This document shows, one piece after another, positions 1 to 9,412 of a DNA stretch of 64,000 nt. The notes below the pieces were generated by a model. The model was not told the DNA's origin. It saw nothing but the letters and a program-made list of their open reading frames with translations, and ran no database searches. Position numbers and translations under genes: made by a program. Numbering within the stretch: position 1 is the first letter of the stretch; each line of letters opens with the position of its first letter. Source of the DNA: Pseudomonas sp. DY-1 (lineage in GTDB: Bacteria > Pseudomonadota > Gammaproteobacteria > Pseudomonadales > Pseudomonadaceae); the NCBI RefSeq assembly GCF_003626975.1, contig NZ_CP032616.1, positions 1,612,001 to 1,676,000 on the forward strand, written 5' to 3'.

Positions 1-1159
1 GCCGGGTCACGCCACGGGCGGTGAGCCATACCAGCAGCAGGCCGGTGACGGCAGCGGCAATGCCGAACAGCAGTTCCAGCCAGGTGCCCTGGGCATTGCG
101 AGCGTCCAGGTCATTCTGTAGCTCCAGGGCCGGCGCCAGGAGAGTCGGCAGGGGCACGTCCAGCAGTACCGCCCAGGCTTTGGATTCCGGAATCGGCTGC
201 AGCGGCGCGAGTACTTGCAGGTGGTCATTCGCCTGTTGTTCGTGGGCCTTTCCCTCGCGCTGGAGGCCAAGCAGCACGGAGGCTTCGTTCGGGTAGGCCT
301 TGGCCAGGCCCTGGCCGAGCAGGCCGGCGTCTGCGCTATGGCCTGCGAGCAGACCGGCGGGACTGAGGATGCTGATGGCACCCTGGCCCTCATACAAACC
401 CTGGCTACCGGCACTGGCCAGCTGCTGCAGATTGCTCAGACTGATATCCATGCCGACCACCGCGAGCATCTTGCCGTCCTCGATCACCGGGAAGGTGAGC
501 GTGGTGATCAAGGTCTTCTGGCCCGAGGCGTCGTCGAAGTACGGGTCCAGCAGGCAGGGTTTCAGGGTCTGCTTCGGGCAGTTGAACCAGGTATTGAACG
601 GGCTGCCATCGAGCATCGGCGTGGCATCGCTGATCATCACCTCGGTCGGTGCGAGGCTGTTCAGGCTGCCGCCGCGCTGGGCCCAGTAAGTGGAGAAACG
701 GCCCACCTCGTTGCTGCCGAGTTCGGCGCGGTTGGCGTAGAGCGCATCGTTGCCGTCAAGGGCATTCGGCTCGAACACCAGGTAGAGGCTGAGCAGTTGG
801 GGATTGGCCTGCAGCGCTTCCTTCACTTGCTGATGCAGGTCCTCGCGCAGGGCCTGGCTGTCCAATTGCAGTTTCTGCGCCTGGCGCCGCTGCTGCAGTA
901 CCTGGCGGGAGAAATTGAGACCGTCCTGATAGGCCGACAGGAAGTATCGCTGGATGGTCAGCGCCTGCACCTTGCCCTCCCCCTCCATGCGCTCGCGGGC
1001 CGACGCTTCCAGCATCTGCGCGCTGTTCGCCTTGACCAGCGCGGTGCCCGCACCCATGCGATAGAGCGATATGCCTATCAGCACGGCAACGATGGCCAGC
1101 AGGCAGAGGCCGGCCAGCAGGGTGATCTTCCACTGGATGGAAAGTCGGTTGAGGGGCAT
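1..1159 (-). CDS. Methyl-accepting chemotaxis protein, 3' end cut by window edge
   Basis: Membrane chemoreceptor that would sense a ligand in the periplasm and signal to CheA/CheW. Reading leftward from the ATG at 1157-1159 gives an open frame of 386 codons to the window edge. It starts MPLNRLSIQWKITL, has a first membrane segment at about residues 11-31, a long periplasmic part resembling a double Cache domain (CPKQTLKPCLLDPYFDD, then VVGMDISLSNLQQ), and a second membrane segment just before the cut (ending WLTARGVTR). The HAMP and signalling domains lie outside the window. It is clearly paralogous to the receptor at 61920-64000, with the same order of motifs. The ligand cannot be read from sequence. 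The AraC gene upstream ends 79 bases before this start, so the two could share a transcript. The MCP call is firm. Confidence 0.88.
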   Translation of the reverse strand, partial: MPLNRLSIQWKITLLAGLCLLAIVAVLIGISLYRMGAGTALVKANSAQMLEASARERMEGEGKVQALTIQRYFLSAYQDGLNFSRQVLQQRRQAQKLQLDSQALREDLHQQVKEALQANPQLLSLYLVFEPNALDGNDALYANRAELGSNEVGRFSTYWAQRGGSLNSLAPTEVMISDATPMLDGSPFNTWFNCPKQTLKPCLLDPYFDDASGQKTLITTLTFPVIEDGKMLAVVGMDISLSNLQQLASAGSQGLYEGQGAISILSPAGLLAGHSADAGLLGQGLAKAYPNEASVLLGLQREGKAHEQQANDHLQVLAPLQPIPESKAWAVLLDVPLPTLLAPALELQNDLDARNAQGTWLELLFGIAAAVTGLLLVWLTARGVTR

Positions 1160-1238
1160 GGGCAAGGGTCCTGTGTACTTCGAGTCGGCGATTGGGCGCG
1201 GACGTCGCGCGCCTTTGAAATAGAGGCAGATAACACCT

Positions 1239-2267
1239 TCAACTTGAGTCGGGATGGATCAATGAGCGGTACTGGCCCGGTGTCGAACCGGTCCATTTCT
1301 TGAAGGCTTTGTAGAAGGCGCTGGTATCGGCGAAACCCAGCTCGAAGGCCAGTTCAGTGAAGTTGCCTTCGCCGTTGTCCAGCCGCGCGATAGCGAGGTC
1401 GCGTCGTACCTGGTCCTTCAGCCCCTGGTAGGACTGACCCTCCAGCGAAAGTTTGCGGCGCAGCGTGGAAGGCGCCATATAGAAGTGGCTGGACAACGCC
1501 TCCACATCCGGCCAGCGCTCGGGCTTGATGCTGCGCAGGTAGGCGCGGATGCGCGCCGCCAGGCTCTGCGGGTCGCGGTAGCGCACCAGGATGTTCGCCG
1601 GCAAGCCACCGAGGAAGCGCTTGAGGTCGCGGCTGCTGCGGCGTACCGGCAGCTCCAGGCAGTCAGCGTTGAACAGCAGGCGACTCTGCTGGCGGGAGAA
1701 GCGCAGGTTGGTGCTGAACATCACCCGGTAGTCCTCGATGTAGTCCGGCACCGCGCAGCGCAGGTCGACACCGAGAATGGGAATGCGCCGCCCCGCCAGC
1801 CAGCACATCAGGCCGTGGATCATCAGCCACAAGGTGAAGTAGCTGAACGCACGGCATTGCTGGCCTTCGGGTTCCTCCAGGGTGATCTCCGCCAGGCCCC
1901 CGCGACATTCAAGATGAGGCGAGAGGCCGTCGAAGATGAGCTCGAACAGGCGCAGCGACAACTCCAATGCCGCGCCCACCGTGGGCTCCTTCACCGCCGC
2001 GCGGGTCATGTAGGCGAAGCTGCCGGACTTCATCCGCCGCGGATTCATGCCGAAGAATTCGTCGTCCATGGTCTGCGCGATCAGCAGCCAGAGCGCTCCA
2101 TAGAGTTGCGAAGACACGCGTCCATAGGGCTTGGCCAGCAGCTCGGCGGGAATGCCGGCCTGGTGCAGCAGCCCCGAATCGTCGAAGCCCCGCTGGCGCA
2201 ATTCCAGCAGGGCTTCGTGAACCAGGCGGACTGAGATGGTGCCTTTCTCGGCAGACGTGCCTGTCAT
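1239..2267 (-). CDS. AraC-family transcriptional regulator (arabinose_bd-like N-terminus)
   Basis: Predicted DNA-binding regulator of 342 residues. The N-terminal two thirds resemble the Arabinose_bd-type domain of the OruR/ArgR-like AraC subgroup. The C-terminal AraC HTH (about residues 250-335) has the usual ending, AFELGFADTSAFYKAFKKW followed by GSTPGQYR. I chose the ATG at 2265-2267 because AAGGGAGACC lies just before it; the frame stays open further upstream but enters a REP element. It lies downstream of, and on the same strand as, the acyl-CoA synthetase gene, with a REP element between them. Such pairs usually control fatty-acid or alkanoate use, so it may regulate that gene; this is inference. 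Effector and operator are unknown. Confidence 0.85.
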   Translation of the reverse strand: MTGTSAEKGTISVRLVHEALLELRQRGFDDSGLLHQAGIPAELLAKPYGRVSSQLYGALWLLIAQTMDDEFFGMNPRRMKSGSFAYMTRAAVKEPTVGAALELSLRLFELIFDGLSPHLECRGGLAEITLEEPEGQQCRAFSYFTLWLMIHGLMCWLAGRRIPILGVDLRCAVPDYIEDYRVMFSTNLRFSRQQSRLLFNADCLELPVRRSSRDLKRFLGGLPANILVRYRDPQSLAARIRAYLRSIKPERWPDVEALSSHFYMAPSTLRRKLSLEGQSYQGLKDQVRRDLAIARLDNGEGNFTELAFELGFADTSAFYKAFKKWTGSTPGQYRSLIHPDSS

Positions 2268-2303
2268 GGTCTCCCTTGGTGCTGATTTCCGGCGATGCAG
2301 CAT

Positions 2304-2417
2304 TGTAGGGGCTTTACCTGTGGGGGCGAATTCATTCGCCAAGGGCAGCGCAGCTGCCCCATGGGGTTCCGAATGGCAGGACTGTGTCCCGCTTGGCGAA
2401 AGAACTCGCACCTACAA
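2304..2417. repeat. REP/BIME-type palindromic repeat
   Basis: About 114 bases bounded by TTGTAGG and CCTACAA, with internal GCGAATTCATTCGCC and GGGCAGCGCAGCTGCCC palindromes. It belongs to the same family as the elements at 4345, 10913, 14801, 17229, 28907, 50683 and 60302. It fills the gap between the AraC gene and the acyl-CoA synthetase gene. Confidence 0.75.
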
Positions 2418-2444
2418 AAGAGCGAAGAGTTCTGCCCAACGGCC

Positions 2445-4145
<1,701 letters not shown>

Positions 4146-4227
4146 GGCTTTCCCTTCTTGTCTTTGTGCTGGGATCGACTCAGATCAACTGGCCTCCAAC
4201 TACGGCAGAGAGGCCGGGCACGTACTG

Positions 4228-4269
4228 GGCTTTATTTACCTTTACGTAAACGTAAAGGTAAATAAAGCC
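4228..4269. promoter_or_regulatory. Perfect 42-bp palindrome, candidate operator
   Basis: Two 20-base arms separated by AA. The core reads TTTACGTAAACGTAAA and the outer arms continue GGCTTTATTTACC. It lies in the 309-base gap between qhpB and the acyl-CoA synthetase gene, 82 bases upstream of the latter's ATG. The core resembles the operator I recall for MerR-family LiuR regulators of branched-chain acyl-CoA catabolism; that match is from memory. It is not followed by a T-run and the genes on both sides run leftward, so an operator or promoter is more likely than a terminator. Confidence 0.6.
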
Positions 4270-4344
4270 GGTTTTCCTGTCTAGTGACTCATTGGTCGGA
4301 TATGGGTTCGGTCGTCGGGCACCGATGGTCAGGCCTTGACCATT

Positions 4345-4444
4345 CTGTGGGAGCGAATTAATTCGCGGAGCGGGTTGAAGTCCAGCCAGCCAATTTGCGC
4401 GGGGTAACTTCGCTGCCCTTTCGCGAATGAATTCGCTCCCACAA
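4345..4444. repeat. REP/BIME-type palindromic repeat
   Basis: Starts CTGTGGGAGCGAATTAATTCGCG and ends CGCGAATGAATTCGCTCCCACAA, two oppositely oriented REP palindromes with a short linker. It lies just downstream of the qhpB stop codon (minus strand) and may act as an mRNA 3' stabiliser; no separate terminator was found there. Confidence 0.75.
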
Positions 4445-4454
4445 GGTCTGGCCC

Positions 4455-5579
4455 TTACCTCACGAATACCTGCGTCGTGGTGATCGCCATGTCGCCACCC
4501 GGCAGCTTGATGTTCTTGATCTTCTCCAGGCTATCCGGATCGAACACCGCGATGTCATTGAAGGTGCCCGCCAGGTAGAGCCTGGTGCCCTTGGTATTGA
4601 AGGCGACGCAGTAATAGGAGTGATCCAGGTTGGCAGCCTTGATCAGCTTCTGCTCCTTGATGTCGTACTTGGCCAGGCGGTTGAGCACGCCGAACATCTG
4701 GTTCGGGTCCTTCGGCGAACGCAGTCCGGTGAAGTACAGCTCGGTCAGCGGCGCGAAGTCCTGGACGGTGGCCTTGCCGGTCTTCAGGTCGATGCTGACG
4801 AAGCCATAGATGAAGTCGGCGGTGGCCAGGTCCTGTTTCTCGTCCTTGAACTTGGCCGTGGTGTAGAGCATCGAGAACTCGTGGAGCGGTGTCTGGTGCG
4901 GCCAGAAGTACAGGACGTCCGGCGCGCTGTAGAGCGGGCGCTGCCAGTTGCGGCCGGGTACCGCCACCTCGTACTTGCCGGTCTTCACATCCATCTTGTA
5001 GATGTCCGGCCCGGCGACGAACAGCGATCCATCATCGGCGGCGCGCATCAGGTAGACCTGGCGCGGCATCGGGAAGCTGCGCACGGGCTTGGCATCCAGG
5101 CCGTCGCTGGTGCGGAAGACCTCCAGGCGCGGCTGCTTGACCACGTAGTGGTCGCTCATCATCTGGGTCGGGTTGACCGTGGTGTAGAGCTCCTTGCCAT
5201 CGGGGCTGAGCGCGAAGGAGAACATCGAGCGCACCTTCTCGCCCGGATTGCGCGACAGCTTGGCGTGGAACACGGTCTTGCAGCTGTCCAGGTCGATGCC
5301 GTACAGGTCACCGAAGTGGTTGTTGAGGATGAACGCGGTCTTTTTGTCCGGCGCCATCATCGCGGTGCCGGGGCCAAAGGCGTCGGGCAGGCGACAGGTC
5401 TTGTACAGGCTGTCGCTGGCCAGATCGACCACGTGCAGGTTGTTCGGGTAGTTGGTGGCGATCATGTATTCATGACCGGACTTCAGTGCCGGGCCTGCTT
5501 CATCCGCGGCCCAGGCACTGGTGCCCAGTGCGAGTCCGGCGACAGCGGTCGCCAGGCTGGCGATGGCTTTGAGTTTCAT
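4455..5579 (-). CDS. qhpB: Quinohemoprotein amine dehydrogenase beta subunit
   Basis: Beta-propeller subunit of the periplasmic quinohemoprotein amine dehydrogenase, which oxidises primary amines to aldehydes and ammonia. 374 residues from the ATG at 5577-5579, preceded by AGAGGGGA. The signal peptide MKLKAIASLATAVAGLALG ends near AWA at residue 24. The body has repeated beta-propeller-like blades (for example NNLHVVDLASDSLY and GTRLYLAGTFNDIAVFD), as in the P. putida enzyme. It is the last gene of the operon qhpA-qhpD-qhpC-qhpB, 29 bases after qhpC. The same frame stays open upstream through part of qhpC to 5807; the longer start is rejected because it would place the signal peptide internally. 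Identification is firm from sequence plus context. Confidence 0.93.
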   Translation of the reverse strand: MKLKAIASLATAVAGLALGTSAWAADEAGPALKSGHEYMIATNYPNNLHVVDLASDSLYKTCRLPDAFGPGTAMMAPDKKTAFILNNHFGDLYGIDLDSCKTVFHAKLSRNPGEKVRSMFSFALSPDGKELYTTVNPTQMMSDHYVVKQPRLEVFRTSDGLDAKPVRSFPMPRQVYLMRAADDGSLFVAGPDIYKMDVKTGKYEVAVPGRNWQRPLYSAPDVLYFWPHQTPLHEFSMLYTTAKFKDEKQDLATADFIYGFVSIDLKTGKATVQDFAPLTELYFTGLRSPKDPNQMFGVLNRLAKYDIKEQKLIKAANLDHSYYCVAFNTKGTRLYLAGTFNDIAVFDPDSLEKIKNIKLPGGDMAITTTQVFVR

Positions 5580-5608
5580 GTGGTTTCCCCTCTTGTTCTT
5601 GTCGCCGG

Positions 5609-5932
5609 TCATTTGTCTTTCGGGAATACGGTGCCGAGGTTGCGCCAGTCCTCTTGCGAGTTGGTCGCCTGGGCGTTCCAGTCCTGGTAGGTGCTCATCA
5701 TGTCGGGCACCTGGGCCGGCCACCAGCAAGGGTCGGAGCAGCCGTAGAGGTCCGCTTCCATCGGCTGGCAGAGCGAGGCGACGCCGCCGAAGGCGTCCAC
5801 TTCCCAACCCGGGTCAGTGGTGGCGGTACAACCGGCCACCGCACTCATGGCCATGACTTCTTCGATGCGATCTTCGGCTGCGGCTTTTTCGAGCATTTGC
5901 GCTTTGTTGTTGAGCGGCTTCAGATGTTTCAT
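5609..5932 (-). CDS. qhpC: Quinohemoprotein amine dehydrogenase gamma subunit (CTQ precursor)
   Basis: Small subunit that carries the cysteine tryptophylquinone cofactor, 107 residues. The first 28 residues are the leader peptide; the mature part starts at Met29. All crosslink positions known for the P. putida protein are present. In precursor numbering, Cys35-Glu44, Cys55-Asp61 and Cys69-Asp77 would form thioether bridges, and Cys65 with Trp71 would form CTQ (segment [13 protein letters not shown]). The leader is not a normal Sec signal, as in the known family, where crosslinking happens in the cytoplasm before export. It lies one base after qhpD and just before qhpB. The product is certain; correct maturation depends on qhpE/F/G-type genes not seen in this window. 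Confidence 0.96.
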   Translation of the reverse strand: MKHLKPLNNKAQMLEKAAAEDRIEEVMAMSAVAGCTATTDPGWEVDAFGGVASLCQPMEADLYGCSDPCWWPAQVPDMMSTYQDWNAQATNSQEDWRNLGTVFPKDK

Positions 5933-5933
5933 G

Positions 5934-7364
5934 TCAGTGCGCCTTCCGCGGGGAGATGTAGCTGCTGAGGAAGGCCGGATTGACGGCCATGATGCGGCTG
6001 TAGACTTCGATGCCGAAGTCCACCCAGTCGCGCATCAGCTCGCAGTAGTGATAGGTCGGATGAGTGGGGTCGCCGTAGCGGGCGTAGCTCTCGTGGTAGC
6101 AGCCGCCGGAGCACAGGTTGCGGATGCGGCAGGTGTCGCAGCCGGTACCGCTGCGGTCCAGGCGCTGGGAGAGGAAATCGTTCAGCTCGACCTGTTTCAC
6201 GCCACTGTGCACGTTGCCGAAGGTCGGCAGGCTGGAACCGGTAAAGCGGTGGCAGAGGTTCAGCTCGCCCTTGTGGTCCACCGCCAGCATTTTCAGGCCA
6301 GCACCGCAAGGCAGCGCCTTCTTGTGGCCCTCGTGGATGTCGGTGATCAACTGGTGCAGGTTGGAGAAACCGATGTTGCGGTGCTCCAACGCTGCCTCCA
6401 GGTAGCGACGACCGAGGGCCTTCATGTTGGCGAAGACCTCCACCAGTTCTTCACTGGTCAGGTTGTAGTTCGCCATGTCGCCGGAGGTGACCGGAGCGAA
6501 ACCGACTTCGGCGAAACCGAGTTCGTTGAACAGGTGGTTCCAGATGGTCTCGACGTCGGTAATGCCACGGGTCAGGGTCACCCGCGCGCCCACCGGGCGG
6601 CTGCGATAGCGCGACAACAGCAGATCCACCTTGCGCCGTACCACGTCATAGGTACCCTGCCCGCCCACGGTGATGCGATTGCGGTCGTGCACCGTCTTCG
6701 GCCCGTCGATGCTCACCGACAACCCGAAGCGATGCTTGTTGAGGTAGTCAATGATCTCTTCGGTGAGCAGCGTGGCGTTGGTGGTCATGATGAACTCCAC
6801 CTGCTTGCCAGCCTCGGCGAATCGACGCTCGCAGTAGTCCACCATGTGCTCGATCAGCGGCCGGTTGGACAGCGGCTCACCGCCGAAGAAGACCACGCTG
6901 TAGCGCTCCTCGTCGGGCGACTCCTTGAGCAGCATTTCCACCGAAGCCTCGGCGGTTTCCGCGCCCATCTTCTTGCCGGCGGAAGGCTTGTCGAGGTCTT
7001 CCTTGTAGCAGTAGGTGCAGCTCAGGTTGCAGCCGGTGTTGACGTTCAGCACCACGGTGTTGAGCGCGGTGCGCTCCACCTTGCTGATGCCGATTTCCGG
7101 CGTCAGCGGCGAGCCGTCGCTAACCACTTCCAGCGCGATCAGCTCGCGCAGGGTTTCATCGATGTCCTGCCCGGCGAAACGCCCGGCCAGGCGTTGCACC
7201 AGATCCTCGGACGAACAGCTCTGCTGGCGCAGCGCGTCGATGATGCCGCCGGTGATTTCGTCGGCGGCGAACAGCGAGCTGCTCGGGATGTGGAACAGCA
7301 TGCGGTCGGCATCCACCCGCACTTCGTGCAGGTTGCGTTCGACCAGATTCAAGATTGCGCCCAT
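5934..7364 (-). CDS. qhpD: Radical SAM peptide-crosslinking enzyme for the amine dehydrogenase gamma subunit
   Basis: Cytoplasmic radical SAM/SPASM enzyme, 476 residues. The SAM-cluster motif CNLSCTYC supplies Cys112, Cys116 and Cys119. The C-terminal SPASM region has the cysteine cluster [15 protein letters not shown] plus two earlier cysteines ([14 protein letters not shown]). The family installs the three Cys-to-Asp/Glu thioether bonds in QhpC. GGGAGGTCGCC precedes the ATG. It sits between qhpA and qhpC, the usual qhpADCB order. Radical SAM maturases are clustered with their substrate, and qhpC follows after a single base, so the assignment is secure. Confidence 0.95.
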   Translation of the reverse strand: MGAILNLVERNLHEVRVDADRMLFHIPSSSLFAADEITGGIIDALRQQSCSSEDLVQRLAGRFAGQDIDETLRELIALEVVSDGSPLTPEIGISKVERTALNTVVLNVNTGCNLSCTYCYKEDLDKPSAGKKMGAETAEASVEMLLKESPDEERYSVVFFGGEPLSNRPLIEHMVDYCERRFAEAGKQVEFIMTTNATLLTEEIIDYLNKHRFGLSVSIDGPKTVHDRNRITVGGQGTYDVVRRKVDLLLSRYRSRPVGARVTLTRGITDVETIWNHLFNELGFAEVGFAPVTSGDMANYNLTSEELVEVFANMKALGRRYLEAALEHRNIGFSNLHQLITDIHEGHKKALPCGAGLKMLAVDHKGELNLCHRFTGSSLPTFGNVHSGVKQVELNDFLSQRLDRSGTGCDTCRIRNLCSGGCYHESYARYGDPTHPTYHYCELMRDWVDFGIEVYSRIMAVNPAFLSSYISPRKAH

Positions 7365-7437
7365 GGCGACCTCCCGGAAATTTGCCCAATCGTCGTTGCG
7401 AATCCGGGCGGGACGAACCCGCCCGAGCCACTGCCGG

Positions 7438-9003
7438 CTACGGCAGCGGCGGGTTGTTCCAGCGCTGTACGGTGACGATCAGGTGGCCTTCGCCCTTCTG
7501 GCCGCCTTCTTCCAGCTCGGCGATCACCTTCAGGTTGCCAGCGTTGTTGGTCATCATCTTGCGCTCCGGGTTCGGACCGGCGCCGCCAGGGATGAACACA
7601 CCGTCCTTCTGCATTACGCCGGCGAACTTCACGTCCTCGTCTTCCTTGGCGCGCTCGTCGAAAGGCTCCACCGACCATTTCGCCGGCAGGTAACCGATGC
7701 GGTAGGGCTTGCCGTCGGCGCCCTTGCCCCAGGCCTCGGCCTCGAAACGGCCCTGAACCTTGGGCGTGGAGCCGCCGTTCTCACCCACGCGGGCGATGGA
7801 GAACTCGGGCACCACTTTCACTTCGGCGATGTCCTTGTAGACGGCCAACTCGACGCCATTGAGCTTGCCCAGTGCCACACTGCGCACGCCCGGTGCCGCA
7901 TCGGCTGCGGCCTTGACCTTGACGCGAAGCTGTTTCGGGGTGACTTCCAGCACCTTCACCACTTCGACACCGGCACCCAGGTCCGGAGTACCGGAAAGGC
8001 CACTGCCCACCAAGGTCAGTTCCGCTTCGCTGCCAGCCTTGATGAAGGCGGGCTGCACGGCCAGCAGCTTGGCACTGCCTTCCTTGGCGGCGCTGAAGTC
8101 CAGGCCACGCTCATCATGCTCGGCCTCGAACATGCGACCTTTCATCTCGCCGTTCAGGGCAGCGAATACCTGGCGCAGGTTGGTCTCGCCAACCTTCACG
8201 TTGCCGCGCCACTCGTAGCCGTTGTAGAGAATGGCCGAGCCACTGCCGTTGAACGGCGTGCCGTCGGCGTACTGGCCTTTCACCTCGACCTTGAAGGTGT
8301 CGCCTTCATCGGCGGTCACGGTCATCACGCCGCGCACATCACCCTTGGTCAGCATATGGCCGCTGAAGCTCCACTGCCCCGGCAGGGCATCAGCCTTGGG
8401 CTTGGCCTTTTGCCAGTCGGCCCAGGCCTTGTCTTCAAGCGGGAATCGCTTGGCCAGTTCCGGCACCATTTCCTTGAGGGCGAGGTCCAGCCAGTCACGA
8501 TCGCGGGACTGGGCCTGGTACTCGAGGGACGGCCATTGGCCGAGGTGGAAGTTGACCAGGTGTTCCCACTCCTTGGCCGGGCGGCGCTGCAAGGCGACGC
8601 GGGCACCCGAGTGGCAGCGACCGCAGGTCTGACTCAGCTGGTCGTCGAACTTTTCAACCGTGTTCAGCCGACGCTCCATGGCGTAGCGCACACCCTCGGT
8701 CTCGCTCGGCGCCAGGCCTTGCTTGTCGGCCAGGTACTTGACCAGGGTGCGGCGGTCATCGTCGCTGATCTTGAGGCCGTGCATCACCTGCATGCGCGCG
8801 ATGCTCATCAGCCAGCCCTCTGGGGTCTTGCGCTGGTGGCTGATGCGACTGTAGGAATCGTTGCCTTCGGGGATATGGCAACCCATGCACTTGGACTTGA
8901 GGAGGGCAGGACCCTCCTCCGCTGCATGGGCCTGGGCGAACATCAGGGACGCCATGGCCAGTGCCAGGGTGCCCGCGTGCTGCCGGAGTCGAGTCGTCTT
9001 CAA
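7438..9003 (-). CDS. qhpA: Quinohemoprotein amine dehydrogenase alpha subunit (diheme), TTG start
   Basis: Periplasmic diheme cytochrome subunit, 521 residues, passing electrons from CTQ on QhpC to an external acceptor (cytochrome c or azurin in known systems). The signal peptide is MKTTRLRQHAGTLALAMASL, cleaved near AHA at residue 27. Two heme c sites are present, CMGCH (Cys39, Cys42, His43) and CGRCH (Cys127, Cys130, His131). The C-terminal half is beta-rich as in the family. The start is TTG at 9001-9003, with a good GGAGG 8 bases before it; no ATG fits both the signal peptide and a ribosome site. It is the first gene of qhpADCB and diverges from the aldehyde dehydrogenase gene at 9413. 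A cytochrome c at 16508 is a candidate electron acceptor (inference). Confidence 0.94.
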   Translation of the reverse strand: MKTTRLRQHAGTLALAMASLMFAQAHAAEEGPALLKSKCMGCHIPEGNDSYSRISHQRKTPEGWLMSIARMQVMHGLKISDDDRRTLVKYLADKQGLAPSETEGVRYAMERRLNTVEKFDDQLSQTCGRCHSGARVALQRRPAKEWEHLVNFHLGQWPSLEYQAQSRDRDWLDLALKEMVPELAKRFPLEDKAWADWQKAKPKADALPGQWSFSGHMLTKGDVRGVMTVTADEGDTFKVEVKGQYADGTPFNGSGSAILYNGYEWRGNVKVGETNLRQVFAALNGEMKGRMFEAEHDERGLDFSAAKEGSAKLLAVQPAFIKAGSEAELTLVGSGLSGTPDLGAGVEVVKVLEVTPKQLRVKVKAAADAAPGVRSVALGKLNGVELAVYKDIAEVKVVPEFSIARVGENGGSTPKVQGRFEAEAWGKGADGKPYRIGYLPAKWSVEPFDERAKEDEDVKFAGVMQKDGVFIPGGAGPNPERKMMTNNAGNLKVIAELEEGGQKGEGHLIVTVQRWNNPPLP

Positions 9004-9185
9004 GGTCAGACCTCCACGGTGTTGTTCTTATGATTTGCACCCCACGGCGGAGCGGGTGCAGTTGTCACGGCAAATACATAATGTGTGCCATGCCAATGAA
9101 AGTCTTTTTATAACAACGATTTAGCCTTAAAAATCAGGCTTGGCGGGAATGCTGACGGTGGACCCCGGCGTCTAATTTCGCGACA

Positions 9186-9263
9186 GACTGTTCCACGCTG
9201 AGACTGCACCACGCAGCATCCAGTAAAGGTAGACACTGCGACTGTTCCAGGCCCGTCTCAGCG
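9186..9263. promoter_or_regulatory. Paired repeats in the qhpA/aldehyde dehydrogenase divergent region
   Basis: In the 409-base gap 9004-9412, the word GACTGTTCCA occurs twice (9186-9195 and 9240-9249). CGCTGAGAC at 9196-9204 is the exact reverse complement of GTCTCAGCG at 9255-9263. The block lies about 95-170 bases upstream of the -24 element at 9357, the usual distance for an enhancer-binding protein site. The protein is unknown. Nothing else gene-like was seen in this gap. Confidence 0.45.
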
Positions 9264-9356
9264 AGTCTCAAAGTGCAACAGCGAGGCTTTCGACGACGAT
9301 CGAATAACACCATTAAATTCTTTTTAAATCATAGTCTTATGTTTTATTAACGGCCT

Positions 9357-9372
9357 TGGCATGGGGGTTGCG
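9357..9372 (+). promoter_or_regulatory. Sigma-54 (-24/-12) promoter candidate
   Basis: TGGCATGGGGGTTGCG matches the consensus TGGCACG-N4-TTGCA, with the invariant GG (9358-9359) and GC (9370-9371) separated by the required 10 bases. Transcription would start near 9383, leaving a 30-base leader before the ATG at 9413. This rules out the TTG at 9356 as the start of the following gene. Confidence 0.7.
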
Positions 9373-9412
9373 AAAGCCGGGTACAACTTCAATGAACAGA
9401 GGCTTTCCCCCC

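Noticed and set aside
1160..1238. FliA-type promoter for the left chemoreceptor
   Set aside because: A GCCGACT-like -10 is visible but no matching -35 at correct spacing.
5580..5807. Extended start for qhpB at 5807
   Set aside because: It would overlap qhpC and bury the signal peptide; ATG 5579 has its own ribosome site.
7015..9033. 672-codon open frame on the plus strand opposite qhpA and qhpD
   Set aside because: Antisense shadow; no family motif.
9356..9412. TTG start at 9356 for the aldehyde dehydrogenase
   Set aside because: It lies inside the sigma-54 -24 element, upstream of the expected transcript start.
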